From the NCBI GenBank assembly GCA_949358305.1, contig OX442321.1:2939605-3003604 (forward strand): a stretch of DNA of 64,000 nucleotides, in the 5' to 3' direction. Made by a program: the position numbers and the translations under genes. Of the stretch, positions 43,901 through 54,700 are shown one piece after another. Below the pieces are notes generated by a model. The model was not told the origin of the DNA and made no database searches. It saw only the letters and a program-made list of their open reading frames with translations. How positions within the stretch are numbered: the first letter of the stretch is position 1; each line of letters begins with the position of its first letter. Origin of the DNA: Strigamia acuminata. Lineage: Eukaryota > Arthropoda > Chilopoda > Geophilomorpha > Linotaeniidae.

Positions 43901-44460
43901 AGTTAAGTGACTTTCTGCCATCAGATTGAACGCACCTATTAACTTTACTGCTAAAAATAAAGAAAAAATAAAAGTAAAAATTTTCACCGACAACAAGATT
44001 TGAACCTGTGTGGAAAGATTCCTGATTCATTACCTTAACCACTGAGCCACCACAACACACTATTGTTGCTTCATGCAGGCAGTCATGTTGGTGAACAAAG
44101 TTGTGATGTCATATGTCATGTGATATCAAATTACCTGGGTTCCAGAGTAAGGTTTGAACAGGCTAATCACCAAATGTAGTGCTACACTTGACCTTTTTAC
44201 TCAAAATATCAAAAAATGGTGTTTCAACACACAGTAAGGAATCCTGTGTGTTGTTACTGTTTGTAACAATGTGAGAGAGAGGTGCATTTTAATATGAGAA
44301 AAATAGATTGTTTAGGTGATGTGAATGCTTTATTTACAAACAATTTTAACAATTGTGGATTACACACTCTTGCGGTCTCCTTGTGAGCTTACTTTAACTG
44401 TTTACCTTTTGTCCAGGCTGGATTGTTGCGATGTGTGTGGTAAATTTGTTGTTGAGGCAT
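37997..44460 (-). CDS. DEG/ENaC sodium channel subunit (ppk-3, 423 codons), doubtful exon 2 donor, 4.8-kb transposon in intron 1
   Basis: Exons: 44406-44460, 39074-39531, 38929-39019, 38775-38866, 38602-38706, 38434-38540 and 37997-38360. All frames and phases agree with ppk-2. It keeps TM1, 'FPSITLCP', the GTCH motif, the Cys-rich loop and 'GGYLGLFLGLS'. Two oddities stand out. Intron 1 holds a nested transposon (39570-44383), with donor and acceptor intact. The phase-0 exon 2 donor position reads AT (AAC|ATTAGG) where ppk-2 has GT, and the only nearby GT (GAAA|GTAAC) is in the wrong phase. Unless an unseen donor is used, it may be a recent pseudogene. Confidence 0.65.
39570..40015 (+). repeat. 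Left arm of the fold-back element
   Basis: Inverted repeat of 43939-44383. It carries a tRNA-like A box and B box. Confidence 0.85.
39904..39956 (+). promoter_or_regulatory. tRNA-like Pol III A and B boxes (left arm)
   Basis: A box TGGCTCAGTGG (39904-39914) fits TRGYNNARNGG exactly; B box GGTTCAAATC (39947-39956) fits GGTTCRANNC. The spacing is as in tRNA genes and tRNA-derived SINEs. No complete cloverleaf was checked, so this is not called a tRNA. Confidence 0.6.
40269..41590 (+). CDS. Harbinger (HARBI1-type, DDE_Tnp_4) transposase, 398 aa
   Basis: Exons 40269-40621, 40680-41035 and 41103-41590, with GT-AG introns of 58 and 67 nt and consistent phases. Catalytic triad: D in 'GFVDGTHV' (near 40890), D in 'IIGDAAY' (near 41190) and E in 'VIEHVNG' (near 41305). 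The preceding helix-turn-helix-like region lies around exon 1-2. It would cut and join the element's ends, normally with the SANT partner bringing it to DNA and the nucleus. No stop or frameshift seen, so it may be active. Confidence 0.88.
41728..43685 (-). CDS. Harbinger SANT/Myb-like accessory protein, 318 aa
   Basis: Exons on the minus strand: 43569-43685, 42452-42632 and 41728-42386, phase-consistent. Exons 1-2 encode a Myb/SANT-like trihelix ('WSVEEEQQIAHYL' then 'YEKRMLSVL...KVTSMRKKYED'). Exon 3 starts 'VVSKRCHYFYILDEWLG', continues through a Ser/Thr-rich spacer and ends in a long charged coiled coil rich in E/K/L. The middle intron contains a 113-bp tandem repeat. In known Harbinger elements this partner binds the transposon ends and aids transposase nuclear entry. 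Confidence 0.78.
42646..43545. repeat. 113-bp tandem repeat with internal palindromes, within an intron of the SANT gene
   Basis: About seven to eight units. Identical landmarks recur at 42771, 42884, 42997, 43110 and 43223 (113-bp steps). Each unit is built from variants of 'aatttaccgtgtgcacacg', including the palindrome TTTACCGTGTGCACACGGTAAA. The roughly 80-codon plus-strand ORFs here are by-products of the repeat. Confidence 0.9.
43939..44383 (-). repeat. Right arm of the fold-back element
   Basis: Inverse of 39570-40015, with A box at 44039-44049 and B box at 43997-44006 on the minus strand. Confidence 0.85.
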
Positions 44461-45826
44461 GTTGTTATTGAAGTCAACGTGAATTTCTGTAAACATATGA
44501 AATTCAATTTGTTGAAAGTTCAATTTAAGTTGATAGGAAGTTAGTTCTGTGATCTCACTGTTTTGGCTGTTTGTGAATAATCTAATCTGATATTTTTTAC
44601 CACTGAAATGTTTAATCTAAATTAAAAATTTGAAACGAAATGGCTACTAACTCAAACTTTTTAGTCATTTTTTCGTGCATTTGCATGTTTTTTTGTTTAA
44701 ATGTTGTACCCGACAGAAAGCTGACAAAATCGGTCACAATTTTTTAACACGCTGATGTATACGGTACTATACTTATAAATAAAGGCCACTTTCCTTCCAA
44801 ATATAATAGCATTAAACCTGTGAAAATGATCGCGGCCTTCCAATGGTCTTGTCAACACTGCTATTGACGGTGTTGTCGTTTTCCAGTGGCTATAGTAACT
44901 GTTGCTTAAAAAACTCCAACGCAAATGGTGTTTACTTTACTTTGGTCAGTCGTTAGATTGTTCCAGAGATATTTTATTAATTGAATAGTAGGTAATATGA
45001 GTTTCAATTATATTTATTATGGGCAAGACGGTTCTGGACAAGGACAACGAAGTCATAAAAGGTATTCGCAACATGCGAAAGACCAATTAAATGGTGAGAA
45101 TATTGATTCTCTTGAACAAACGTTTGCGCATGATCAGCTGTTGAAGTCCACTGGTCAGAGCACCTACCAGGATTACTAGATCACATCTAATGAAATCGTA
45201 AGGAATGAATAATGCAGGATTAACTTGTAACTTCTTGAATGGATTTTTTTAAATCTAGTAACGAAGATGACCAAAAGCAGGGTTTCTTCTTCCTTCGCTC
45301 GAACAAACGCCAGCAAAAACATAAAAGAACATTCAAATGAGAAAATAAAATAATAAAAATGTGATAGAACGCACATTACATAGTTTTTAATATCAGATTA
45401 TTAACAAATAACTTTTATTATTATTATTATTATTAACAAATAACAGTTACACGAGTTTCTAAATTAACAAAATATAAACTTTTTAACAAACAAGTATGTT
45501 TGAGTAATATTTTAATTATATAACAACTTCTCATTGGCATGAGTAATTCATAATTGATATGATGAAGTATATTGACAAATCTTATTGTGGTTAAGGACAT
45601 TATTATAACAGTTTGTTTGATCATTAAGATGGCGGCCCAAAACCACAACTGCAGTGCTTTGGATTATAGAAAATAGTGATTTGGAGGATCTGGAAGTTTT
45701 GGAGGATTTGATAAAGTAATATATAAATAATAATTACTTTAAATGCTGTTGGTGAGGAATTACAGCTTAGGCTGCAGAACTAGTTACAAAATATTTTTTT
45801 TGATACATTTAGTAGGAGTAGTGAGT
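44461..45826. other. Spacer between ppk-3 and ppk-4; short divergent ORF at 44997-45179
   Basis: Collinear with 35882-37081. The plus-strand ORF of 60 codons ('MSFNYIYYGQDG...') starts 537 bp from the ppk-3 ATG and has a good donor (AATG|GTGAGAA) at 45093. Related but broken versions lie at 36386 and near 32120. It could be exon 1 of a divergent gene, or only conserved promoter sequence. A (TTA)n stretch lies near 45417-45436. Confidence 0.35.
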
Positions 45827-47511
45827 TTAGTAATTGTTTAAAGGTGCTTTAAGTGAAGTGATTTTTCTTGCAGAGAAAGTAACGAATGATTGTGCAAGGT
45901 CAAACACTGCAGGGATGCTCAACCCTAAAAAGAGACCCAGATTGCCACCGAAATCGCACACAAAAGAGATGAAACTGTAGCTGTAATACTCTTCAATTTC
46001 TTCGATCATGTTGTCGTCAAAGTAGATGGATAGTCGTGAATAATTTTGTTGTTTGATCGATTTCAAGTGACACGTGTACTGAATTTCGTCGCATACTTTA
46101 GGGCACTTGCATTTTTCCAATAAAGTAAAATCTCTAGTCAAACGCCCAAGTTTGTCTTTGGCAGACTGGGCGTCTTTTTTATTGGTGCACAATGGTACCT
46201 CCGAAACAAGAACCAAAGGTAATCTGTTGATTGTAATCAATAATTACGTACGAGCTGCGTGCAGAAACATTTTAGCCAACATTTCTTAGTTCTTACCTGC
46301 ATTTAGTAATATTTTTCAGAACTGTTTCAATGCAATTATTCTCACATTCATTTACAACTGAATAAGTGTCGCATGGGCTTTTTGTGTGATTTAGACTTTT
46401 CAACTGGAATCAAAAGTTGCTGTTAATTTAAGTTTTTGGTTGAGAAGGGTTACAAACTACGTACTCGTTTCACTGCTAAGCCGTATGTTATCCAATAGGA
46501 AGATTCCCAAGATTTACTTCCAATTCCTATTTTGTATATGATGTTATCTTCTTCATTGTGCAGCATAAACTAATTGAAAAAGAAGAAAATTAACTTTTAA
46601 AATTGTAATTTTCTTTACGGTAATTATTTAGTCATAGTCATACCAAGCTAATGTAATTTGGCTTACAAAGTGGCAAGTTATTATTGGCCTGGAAGTTAAA
46701 AGACAACTTATCTTTTTGAAAACGAACAAGATTTTCTACAAAAAATTTCAAAAATTAATTTTTTTAAAGGTTACAGATAAAAGTTTTGATTCTTACTGTG
46801 AGAATACGTGTGACATGTGCCGTAATAAGTTTTAATGTAAACTTGGAGCGACAACTTCCAATTTTTAAATGGAGAACTTATGTATGCCTGGAAAAGATAA
46901 AAACGATTTTTATTATAGCATTTGGGTTATAATTTTCTGATGTTACTTTCCCCGTGATAATCCAATGTTCCATTGAAGGACATGAGGCTCCATAAGGTTG
47001 TGAAGTTAAAAGTATCGTCAAGCAATTTGAAAATGTTTATGGCACAAAAATTTGTCTTATTTCTTTCAATTGCTTTTTGTCGTCTGAAACCAACCAAAGG
47101 AAGGTAGTTGTTGCGATAAGGACATAGAGTTATCGATGGAAACTTGACGGATGAATTGCGTTTTAAAGTCACTTTGGTTTCGATCGGACGAGATAAAAAG
47201 TGGCTGAATCGATCGTACGTTTGATACGAGCAAGCGAAAAAGCAGAATGAAATGACCAGAAACCGCATTAAACGACAAGCAAATATTTTTCTTGAATTTA
47301 TGCCTGGGTTTTCATCGTTGAACGCAGTTAATCGATAATGTTTGCCCCTGTATTTAATGATTTTGATATTGGTTTTTGGATTTTGTTTCCTTGTGACCCC
47401 TGCAGAAATAAAAGAATTTAAAAATGGGTTTAACTGAGCTTACTTTATCTGTTTACCTTTTGTCCAGGCTGGATTGTTGCGATGTGTGTGGTAAATTTGT
47501 TGTTGAGGCAT
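45827..47511 (-). pseudogene. DEG/ENaC channel gene copy (ppk-4), probably inactivated
   Basis: Exons: 47457-47511, 46942-47399, 46798-46887, 46644-46735, 46465-46569, 46297-46403 and 45827-46223. All family motifs are present, including 'FPSITLCP' and 'GGNLGLFLGLS'. Exon 3 is 90 nt against 91 in ppk-3: one base is missing after 'TCTCCATTTAAAAA', which brings a stop into the conserved frame. The exon 2 donor reads AAC|ATCAGA instead of GT, as in ppk-3. The two lesions make a full channel unlikely; exons 4-7 alone are intact. Confidence 0.75.
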
Positions 47512-47734
47512 GTTGTATTGAAGTCAACGTGCATTTCTGTAAACCTATGAAATTCAATTTGTTGGAAGTTCAATTTAAGTTGATAAGAAGTTAGTTCTCG
47601 GATCTCACTTTTTTGGCTGTTTGTGAATAATCTAATCTGATATTTTTTACCACAGAAAAGTTTTATCTAAATTAAAAATTCACATTCACATTCACATTCA
47701 CATTCGCCCAAACTACAGATAGAACAAATCCCAA

Positions 47735-48394
47735 TTTTTTTTACCACGGATTTCAATGGTTTTGTATTCCTTGTAAATTATTTGGTAGAATTACAAGTAG
47801 CTTTACTCTGGGCTTTAACGATTGGAAACATACTGATATAATTAGTCAGCATGAAAACTCCACTCTTCATCAACAAAATACAAGCATGTATGTAAATCGA
47901 CTTAATGATAAGCAAGAATATTTTCAAAATTATTGTGCAATGGAAATGGATAAAAATATTAACTATTGGAAAAATATATTGCTGAGGATTGTCGAAGTCA
48001 TAAAATATTTAAGTTTAAGGGCATTGGCTTTTCGAGGGAGCAATCAAATTGTTGGCAATAAAAATAACGGAAATTATTTGGGTTGTATTGAACTATTAGC
48101 AAAATTTGATCCTTTGCTACGAAAACATTTGTCCGATTTCGCAAATAAAGAGCATGGGAAGGTGTCGTACTTGTCGGCAAATACTTGTGACGATTTTATC
48201 AACATTTTGAGAAATAGTATTCAAATGTTATTGTTTCCGAATTAAAAAAAGCAAAATACTTCTCCTTAATTGTTGATTCAACCCTTGACATTTCACACTC
48301 TGACCAGTTAACAGTTGTTATGTTTTTTAATTTATGACAAGGGGCGCCTGATTTTTATCAGCCCAGGGCGGCGAAAAGTGTAAAGACGGCCCTG
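47735..48394 (+). pseudogene. hAT-family transposase remnant (ZMYM1/TTF-type)
   Basis: An open frame through 47886-48245 encodes a TTF-type zinc finger start ('WFCIPCKLFG', 'FNDWKH', 'HENSTLH'). It continues as 'FRGSNQIVGNKNNGNYLGCIELLAKFDP', the well-known pattern of ZMYM1-like hAT proteins. After a stop at 48243 the homology continues in another frame ('KAKYFSLIVDSTLDISH', with a catalytic-type Asp) to about 48335, then breaks off. The 3' edge 'ttttcgcc...gacggccctg' (48394) resembles a hAT terminal inverted repeat. The 5' end is missing. Confidence 0.78.
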
Positions 48395-48984
48395 ACTATG
48401 CACGTTGTTGAATTGCTCATCTTGAGAAAGCTTACCTGAACTGTAACGTGCAGATGATGAATTGAAGTTGGAATAAGACAGCGGACGATTAAAATATCAA
48501 CTTGTTTGCTCCTAACACAGTACAGTTTTTGCGTGGTGACTTACAACAGGGTGGCTCAGCTGACTGTCGTCACGGATAGCTACAATCAATACTTAAAAAT
48601 GATTCATTTTACGATGTTGTTTGTGTGTAGTTAAAACAGCCAAAGACATGAATCATTCGTGAGTTATATTTCCGGTGTTTTTCATCATCAATACGCTACT
48701 TTAGAGTTTTAAGTACTTGAAAATGTTTGTTTTTTTGGACAGTAAACGTCAATAATATTTTGCAAAGAGATATGATTACATCTTCCATGCACTTGACCCA
48801 AATGCCAGGAGCTATTGAGCAATATATACAGACAGGATACAGGTTTTGTGTATACATTGTTCTGTATTTGTTAAAATAAGAATGAAAATATTTAATACTA
48901 GATCTGTTTGTAGTAGAGCACAGTTCCCAGTTACGCGTAATCCGGCATAGCCAATAGGAGTGGATGGATAGTACTGTATACATC
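48395..48984. other. No gene recognised
   Basis: Short open frames only. A minus-strand frame of 121 codons ends here but overlaps the plus-strand channel pseudogene and shows no domain. Confidence 0.4.
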
Positions 48985-50060
48985 TGTGGTAAAAAAAATT
49001 GTGACCGATTCAGCCTCTTTTTATCTGGTCCAATCGACACAAAAGTGACGTTAAAACGCAATCATCCGTCAAGTTTCCATTTATAAGTTTATGTCCATAC
49101 CTCGGCAACTAACTTCCTTTGGTTAGTATCAGACGGCAAAAAGCAATTGAAAGAAATATGAAAAACTTTTGTGACTTACACGCTTTGAAATTGCTTGACG
49201 GTGCTCTTAACATCTCTACCATATGGAGCCTCATGTCCTTCAATGGAACATTGACAACTGAAAAGGAAAATAATGTTAGAAAATTATAACCCGAATGCTA
49301 AAAATAAAATCGTTTTTATCTTTTCCAGATAGACGTAAAATTTTCAAAAATCGTGAATTTCTTTTCGGTCAAAGCTGACATTAAAACTTCATACGGCACA
49401 TGTCACACGTATTACGACAGTAAGTATCAAAACTTTTTCCTTTAACCTTTTAAAACAAAATTATTTTTTTTTAATTTTTGTAGAAAATCTTATTTGTTTT
49501 CTAAAAGATAAGTTGCTATGTATTTTTAAAAATAAATTTCTGCTTTAATTCTTCACCAACAGCACCGACTTACTGACTGAAACTACCATCGCACCAGAAA
49601 TGTAACAGCAAATTCTAGAAAATTAAGATCAATATTAACCGCATCATATCCTGTCGAATCTCAAAATAATGGATCAATTATTGCGGTTTGAACGGCGGTC
49701 CATTGAATCCCAGAATAAAGATGGCTGTGTGCGCTTCGGTTGTTTTTACTTTTCGGTGTTGCGCCACCTGAAATGAAATTAGATTACTAAATCAGACATT
49801 CAGTTGTGATAACAGACATTTTTAAAAAAAAAAAAACTTTATCAGTTCAAATAAAACTCAAATTCGACAGCTGATTAACATACCAAATCCAATTTAAATT
49901 TAGGCCTATTTCTAGGTTAAATGTTAAATAAAACGCTTCTGATAGCGTAATTATTGATCAAAATCAACAGACTGCCTTTCAGTCCTGTTTCGGAAGTGCC
50001 ATTGTGCGCTCATGAAAAAGATTCACTCGTTGCGGATGAACAAATGACATCTTTTACCGC
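48985..50060 (+). pseudogene. DEG/ENaC channel pseudogene on the plus strand
   Basis: Recognisable parts in order: exon 2 from 'CDRFSLFLSGPIDTKVTLKRN'-like codons (about 49000) to 49275, with an in-frame TAA after 'CPYLGN' (near 49110); exon 3 with the 'YGTCHTY' motif (about 49330-49420); the start of exon 4 (about 49483); and the start of exon 7 ('RLPFSPVSEVPLCAHEKDS', about 49965-50060). Exons 5-6 and the rest of exon 7 are missing, and unrelated sequence fills 49560-49950. It is the only channel copy in this orientation and ends head-on against ppk-5. Confidence 0.75.
49741..49925 (-). repeat. Inverted duplicate of 32865-33045
   Basis: The reverse complement matches the intron end and start of the second exon of the fragment at 32630-33090, including 'atttcatttcaggtggcgcaacaccgaaaagtaaaa' and the 'tgtctgttatcaca' stretch. 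It shows that flanking DNA of the array was moved together with channel fragments. Confidence 0.75.
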
Positions 50061-50909
50061 GGCAAGTAATTTTTGGCCTTCAACGTCAAGACGAAGTTAT
50101 CTTTTTGAAAACGAACAAGATTTTCTACAAAAAATTACAAAAATTAATTAATTAATTAAAGGTTACAGAAAAAACTTTTGATAGTTACTGGGAGAATAAG
50201 TGTGACATGTGCCGTATAAAGTTTTAATGTCAGCTTGGACCGAAAAATATTTCAAGATTTCAAATGTAAATTTTCTGTTTGTCTGGAAAAGTTAAAAACG
50301 ATTTTAATGTTAGCATTCGGTTTATAATTTTTTAACGTTATTTTCCTCGTTAATTTCCAATGTTCCATTGAAGGACATGAGGCTCCATAAGGTAGAGATG
50401 TTAAGAGTATCGTCAAGCAATTTGAAAGGGTGTATGTCACAAAAGTTTGTCACATTTCTTTCAATTGCTTTTTGCTGTCTGATACCAACCAAAGGAATGT
50501 AGTTGTTGAAGCGAGGACACAGAGTTATTGATGGAAACTTAATGGATGAATTGCGTTTAAAATTCACTTTGGTTTCAATCGGACGAGATACAAAGTGGCT
50601 GAATCGATCGTACGTTTGATACGAGCAAGCAAGAAAGCCGAATGAAATGACCAGAAACCGCATGAAATAACAAGCAAATCCTTTTCTTGAGTTTATGCCA
50701 GGGATTTCATTGTTGAACGCAGTTACTTCATCATGTTTGCAACTGTATTTAATGATTTTGATATTGGTTTTTTAATTTTGTCTCCTTGTGATGACCCCTG
50801 CAGAAATAACGGAGTTCAAAAATCAGTTTAACTGAGCTTACTTTAACTCTTCATCTTTTGTCCAGGCTGGTTTGTTGTGACGTGTGTGGTAAATTTGTTG
50901 TTGAGGCAT
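50061..50909 (-). pseudogene. DEG/ENaC channel pseudogene (ppk-5): exons 1-3 and part of exon 4
   Basis: Exon 1 starts at ATG 50909 but its donor is AAAAG|ATGAAG (GT lost). Exon 2 has an in-frame TAA early ('RRQN*', near 50777), before a long open part with TM1 and 'FPSITLCP' (50322-50663). Exon 3 (about 50190-50283) keeps most of the motif region. Exon 4 runs into the inverted pseudogene at about 50060. Clearly non-functional. Confidence 0.82.
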
Positions 50910-51784
50910 GTTGTATTGAAGTCAACGTGAATTTCTGTAAACGTATGAAAATCAATTTGTTGGAAGTTCAATTTAAGTTGATAAGAAGTTAGTTATGGAA
51001 TCTCACTTTTGGCTGTTTGTGAATAATCTAATCTGATATTTTTTATCACTGAAAAGTTAAATTTAAATTAAAAATTTGAAGCTAGAATTGGCAGCACTAA
51101 TGAGATATAGCGCTGTGATATCGTGAGTTGACGTCGACTGAACAAGGAAAAAGTCGATGTCGCCGGAGGTGAGGCTTTCTAGTTGCTATAGAAACTTTTG
51201 TTTAAAATAATGATGATTGGCAACTTTCTTTGCCTATGTTTGACCGCAACGAGCTTTGTCCTGCAATTATGTTTTAGGAGTTTTCCATTCATTTGTGAGA
51301 ATGGATTGAAAATAATTCATGGTCTGGACAGTGGCAATCAGTAGCCAATTAACATCCAAGTTTATCATGAAAATTCGACATTAGCGTGTTTCAATTTTCT
51401 CAAAAGAACTGATTAAGATTGTTGATATTGTGCGAATTAATTGGGGAATAGCACGAGAGGTTCATGTGTGCGTTCTTTTCCTACAAATGAAAGTTTTTTT
51501 AATTTTTATTTTAATCAAACTTCAGGGAAGTCTTTGCGAATTTAAATTTTTTTGGCAATTGAGGCCATGCTAGTGAGTTAGTTTTTTTTGCTACAATATG
51601 ATTAAACATGGCTGCTTGAGTCCATGCTGACACATCATTTGAGTTTTAAGAAGCTTTTTTATTTATTTAGTTATTGTAATTAGTTATTGAATTAGAAGTT
51701 AGGAAATACAAAAAAGGCTAAAATTGAAAAGGCTATAAGCTATAAGGCTGGCAACGCTGTGCAGCATTGTAATACATTTAGTAA
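50910..51784. repeat. Spacer upstream of ppk-5 with duplicated block 51070-51270
   Basis: 51070-51270 matches 31640-31850 (see there). The rest shows no gene. Confidence 0.6.
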
Positions 51785-54700
51785 TTACATTGTGTAATTA
51801 AATTTAAGTGATGCAATTTTTTTTACAGACAACATAATGAATGATTGTGCGAGCTCAAACATTGCAGGAATGCTCAACCCTAGAAAGAGACCCAAATTGC
51901 CACCGACGTCGCACAGGAAAGGGATGAAACTGTAGCTGTACGATTCTTCAATTTCTTCAACCACATCGTCATCAAAGAAGAAGCGTAATACCGACTGGTT
52001 TTCTCGTTTGATCATTTTTAATTGATCGATGTACGTAATTACGTCGCAGACATTAGGACAATTGCATTTTTCCAAATAATTAAAGCCAACGGTGAAATCC
52101 ATCATTTGGTTGTAGGCAGCCTGTGAATCATTTTCATTTGCGCACAACGGGACCTCCGAAACAGGAGCCAGAGGTAATCTGTCGGTTTGTATGAATAATT
52201 ACGCACGAGCAGAAGCGTTTTAGTCAACATTGTGGTGATTTTTTATGTAATAGTGTATGTTTATTTTGTGATTAATTTGTAACAATTAACGCCAGAGGGT
52301 ATCGGTTTTATGTAGATACTCTCGACGTCACCTGTATCGTATATCTCGCACTAAGCGACCTTGTCAAAGCCACGACAAGTACGTCGTTAATAAATACGGC
52401 AATAATCGTTTCTGTTTCAACAACTGGTCTCTTCTTTGTTCAACCACACGAAACTCCAACAGTGGTAGCAGAGGGTGGTTCCGTGCAGCGCACGTTGGTT
52501 AAACGTTGCAATTTCGACACTGCAAGCGACGAAACGACGACGAAAAATCAGCGAGCGAGTGTACGGAAGCCATTACGATCCGCGTGGGTTGAAGTTGCAT
52601 CGTGTAACGGGAATATTGTGCCTAGGTTTGAACAGGCACAAGAAAAGCTAAGTATTTGTCGAAATTAGGGCGGCTAGAAAAGCAATATAAGCCCAATTTA
52701 AGCTTAGTAAAGTATAAATTTCCGATTAGCGGTGCGAACGATTTGATAGACGAAGGAAAACGATTCGTGAACGTCGACGATACGTACAAGACGCGACAAC
52801 AACGTACGGGCGACGGTGTACGGCCAAGCAACGCGTACGACAAGCGATAGAAACGAAATATAGACGTGACGTGCGGGGAAAACAACCGCAATCAAGAATC
52901 ATCCATTATTTCGTGTGCCTGGATTTACAAGGCACAATTGAAGTTAAGTATCAACTTAATTCGATTAAAAATAGTATTTTGATCCGGTTATCCATTATTA
53001 AGCACAGCAAAAATGGCGACGGATTCGGGAATTGGAAATGTGGCTACGGTTGAAAAACTAACAAACACCAATTATTTTCTGTGGAGAATGAAGGTCCGCG
53101 GAATTCTTCGTGTAAAGGAAGTCTGGGATGAAGCAATAATTGGCGATGCGCCAGTCAAACCGGAAGTTGGAGTCGCTGGATATGATGATGCGCTCAAAAA
53201 ATGGAAAGAGTGGGACAAGAAAAATTCCCAAGCGTTAACAATCATTGCATTAACATTGTCAACTCAACAATCGATGCGGTACAGCACGGAGGAAAATGCC
53301 AAAGCGCTATGGAATAAAATTGAAGCACACATGGCTGGCAGGGTAGAAGATCAAAAAATTGATTTAACGTTTGAACTTGCGCAATTAAAGATGGGCAAGA
53401 GCGAAGATATAGACACATATATGGACCGATCCGAAGCTCTCGCAACAAAGAGTGCAGAACTAGGCAAAGTTCTTTCCGACAGAGAAATGACATCATACAT
53501 TTTACATGGATTAAAATCGGAATTTAATGTAATGAAGAAAGCCTTAGGAGCGAACAAAGCACTCACTTTAGATGATGTCCGCGCACAACTCAAGCAAGAA
53601 GAACGCGAACATCGACGCGGAAACCAAGATTTTGGGCGAGAAAGCGCATCTGAGAGCGCATACAAAGCAAGGAAAAAGAGTAACTTCAAGTGTTATAACT
53701 GCAATCGCCCTGGACATTATGCACGAGATTGCTGGCGTCCAAAAGAAGAGAAAGGACGAACTGAAGAGAAGTCCAAACCGTCTACTCGGGGGCGAGGTAC
53801 GCCGAAGAAAGAAGCGGCCGCGGTAGCAATTGATCTCCCTCTACCCCAGTTCACCTTTCACGTATTTCAGAAGCAAAAGGAGCCGGAATACGCAAATATT
53901 TCGCTTGAATGGTTACTGGATTCTGGCGCTTCAAGCCACATGTCTTCAGAGAAAGACAGATTCAGCCAATTTGAACAAGAAGAACAGAAGGTTGGTCTCG
54001 CAGGCGAGGGGACCGAACTGGAGGCAGAAGGCAAAGGCGAAATATCATTACTATTGGAACGTGCAGAAGTAAAACTTGAAAATGTTTTATACGTGCCCCA
54101 ACTGAATACTCAGCTATTGTCGGTTCCGAAGATTGTTGACACCGGATGTAAAGTGCTTTTTATGAAGAATGTGGCACAGGTCATCAGTCCTAAGGATGAA
54201 ATTGTAATGGAAGCGCATCGACGAGGAGATAGCTTTGTCGTAAAAGAGAAAAAGAAGAAGAACGTGACACAACAGGCACAAATTGCGTCGCAGGATTTGT
54301 GGCACAAACGTTTGGCTCACGTTAATCATCGCACTTTAGCTGAGATGTATCAAGGAAAAATTGTACGCGGTTTAGACATGAAAATTTCGCCAATTACTAC
54401 GTGCGAAGCGTGCATAAGGGGGAAGACGGCAGCTAAGCCACACAGTGCGGTTAAAGGGCAGCAATCAACGAGAATTTTTGAATTACTGCACCTCGATTTA
54501 ATGGGTTCAATCGAACCTCCATCATACTCGGATGGGAATTACATTTTGACCATTGTAGACGACTTAAGCAGGAAAATTTTTGTCAAGATACTACAAAACA
54601 AAAGTCAAACTTCGGAGGAATTACAGAACTTTATTACGCAACAAGAAGTGCAAACTGGCCATAAATTGAAGAAAGTAAGAAGCGACAACGGAGGAGAGTT

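Larger units (their letters stand above)
40119..43936 (+). mobile_element. PIF/Harbinger DNA transposon, apparently complete
   Basis: Terminal inverted repeats GGTGCGTTCAATCTG (40119) and CAGATTGAACGCACC (to 43936). It carries the two genes typical of the superfamily, a DDE transposase and a SANT/Myb-like protein, convergent. It lies inside the right arm of the fold-back element. The expected 3-bp target duplication is not exact (left flank 'aata', right flank 'tatta'). Confidence 0.88.
39570..44383. mobile_element. Fold-back element in ppk-3 intron 1, itself split by a Harbinger transposon
   Basis: Begins CAAGGAGACCGCAAGAGTG and ends with its exact inverse, flanked by TGA on both sides (39567-39569 and 44384-44386). 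The paralogous intron of ppk-4 reads 'aactgagctt', an empty site. The two arms (446 and 445 bp) are nearly identical. The inner part of the right arm ('aaaatataaaataacaaac') lies at 40084-40115, separated from the rest by the Harbinger insert. Confidence 0.82.
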
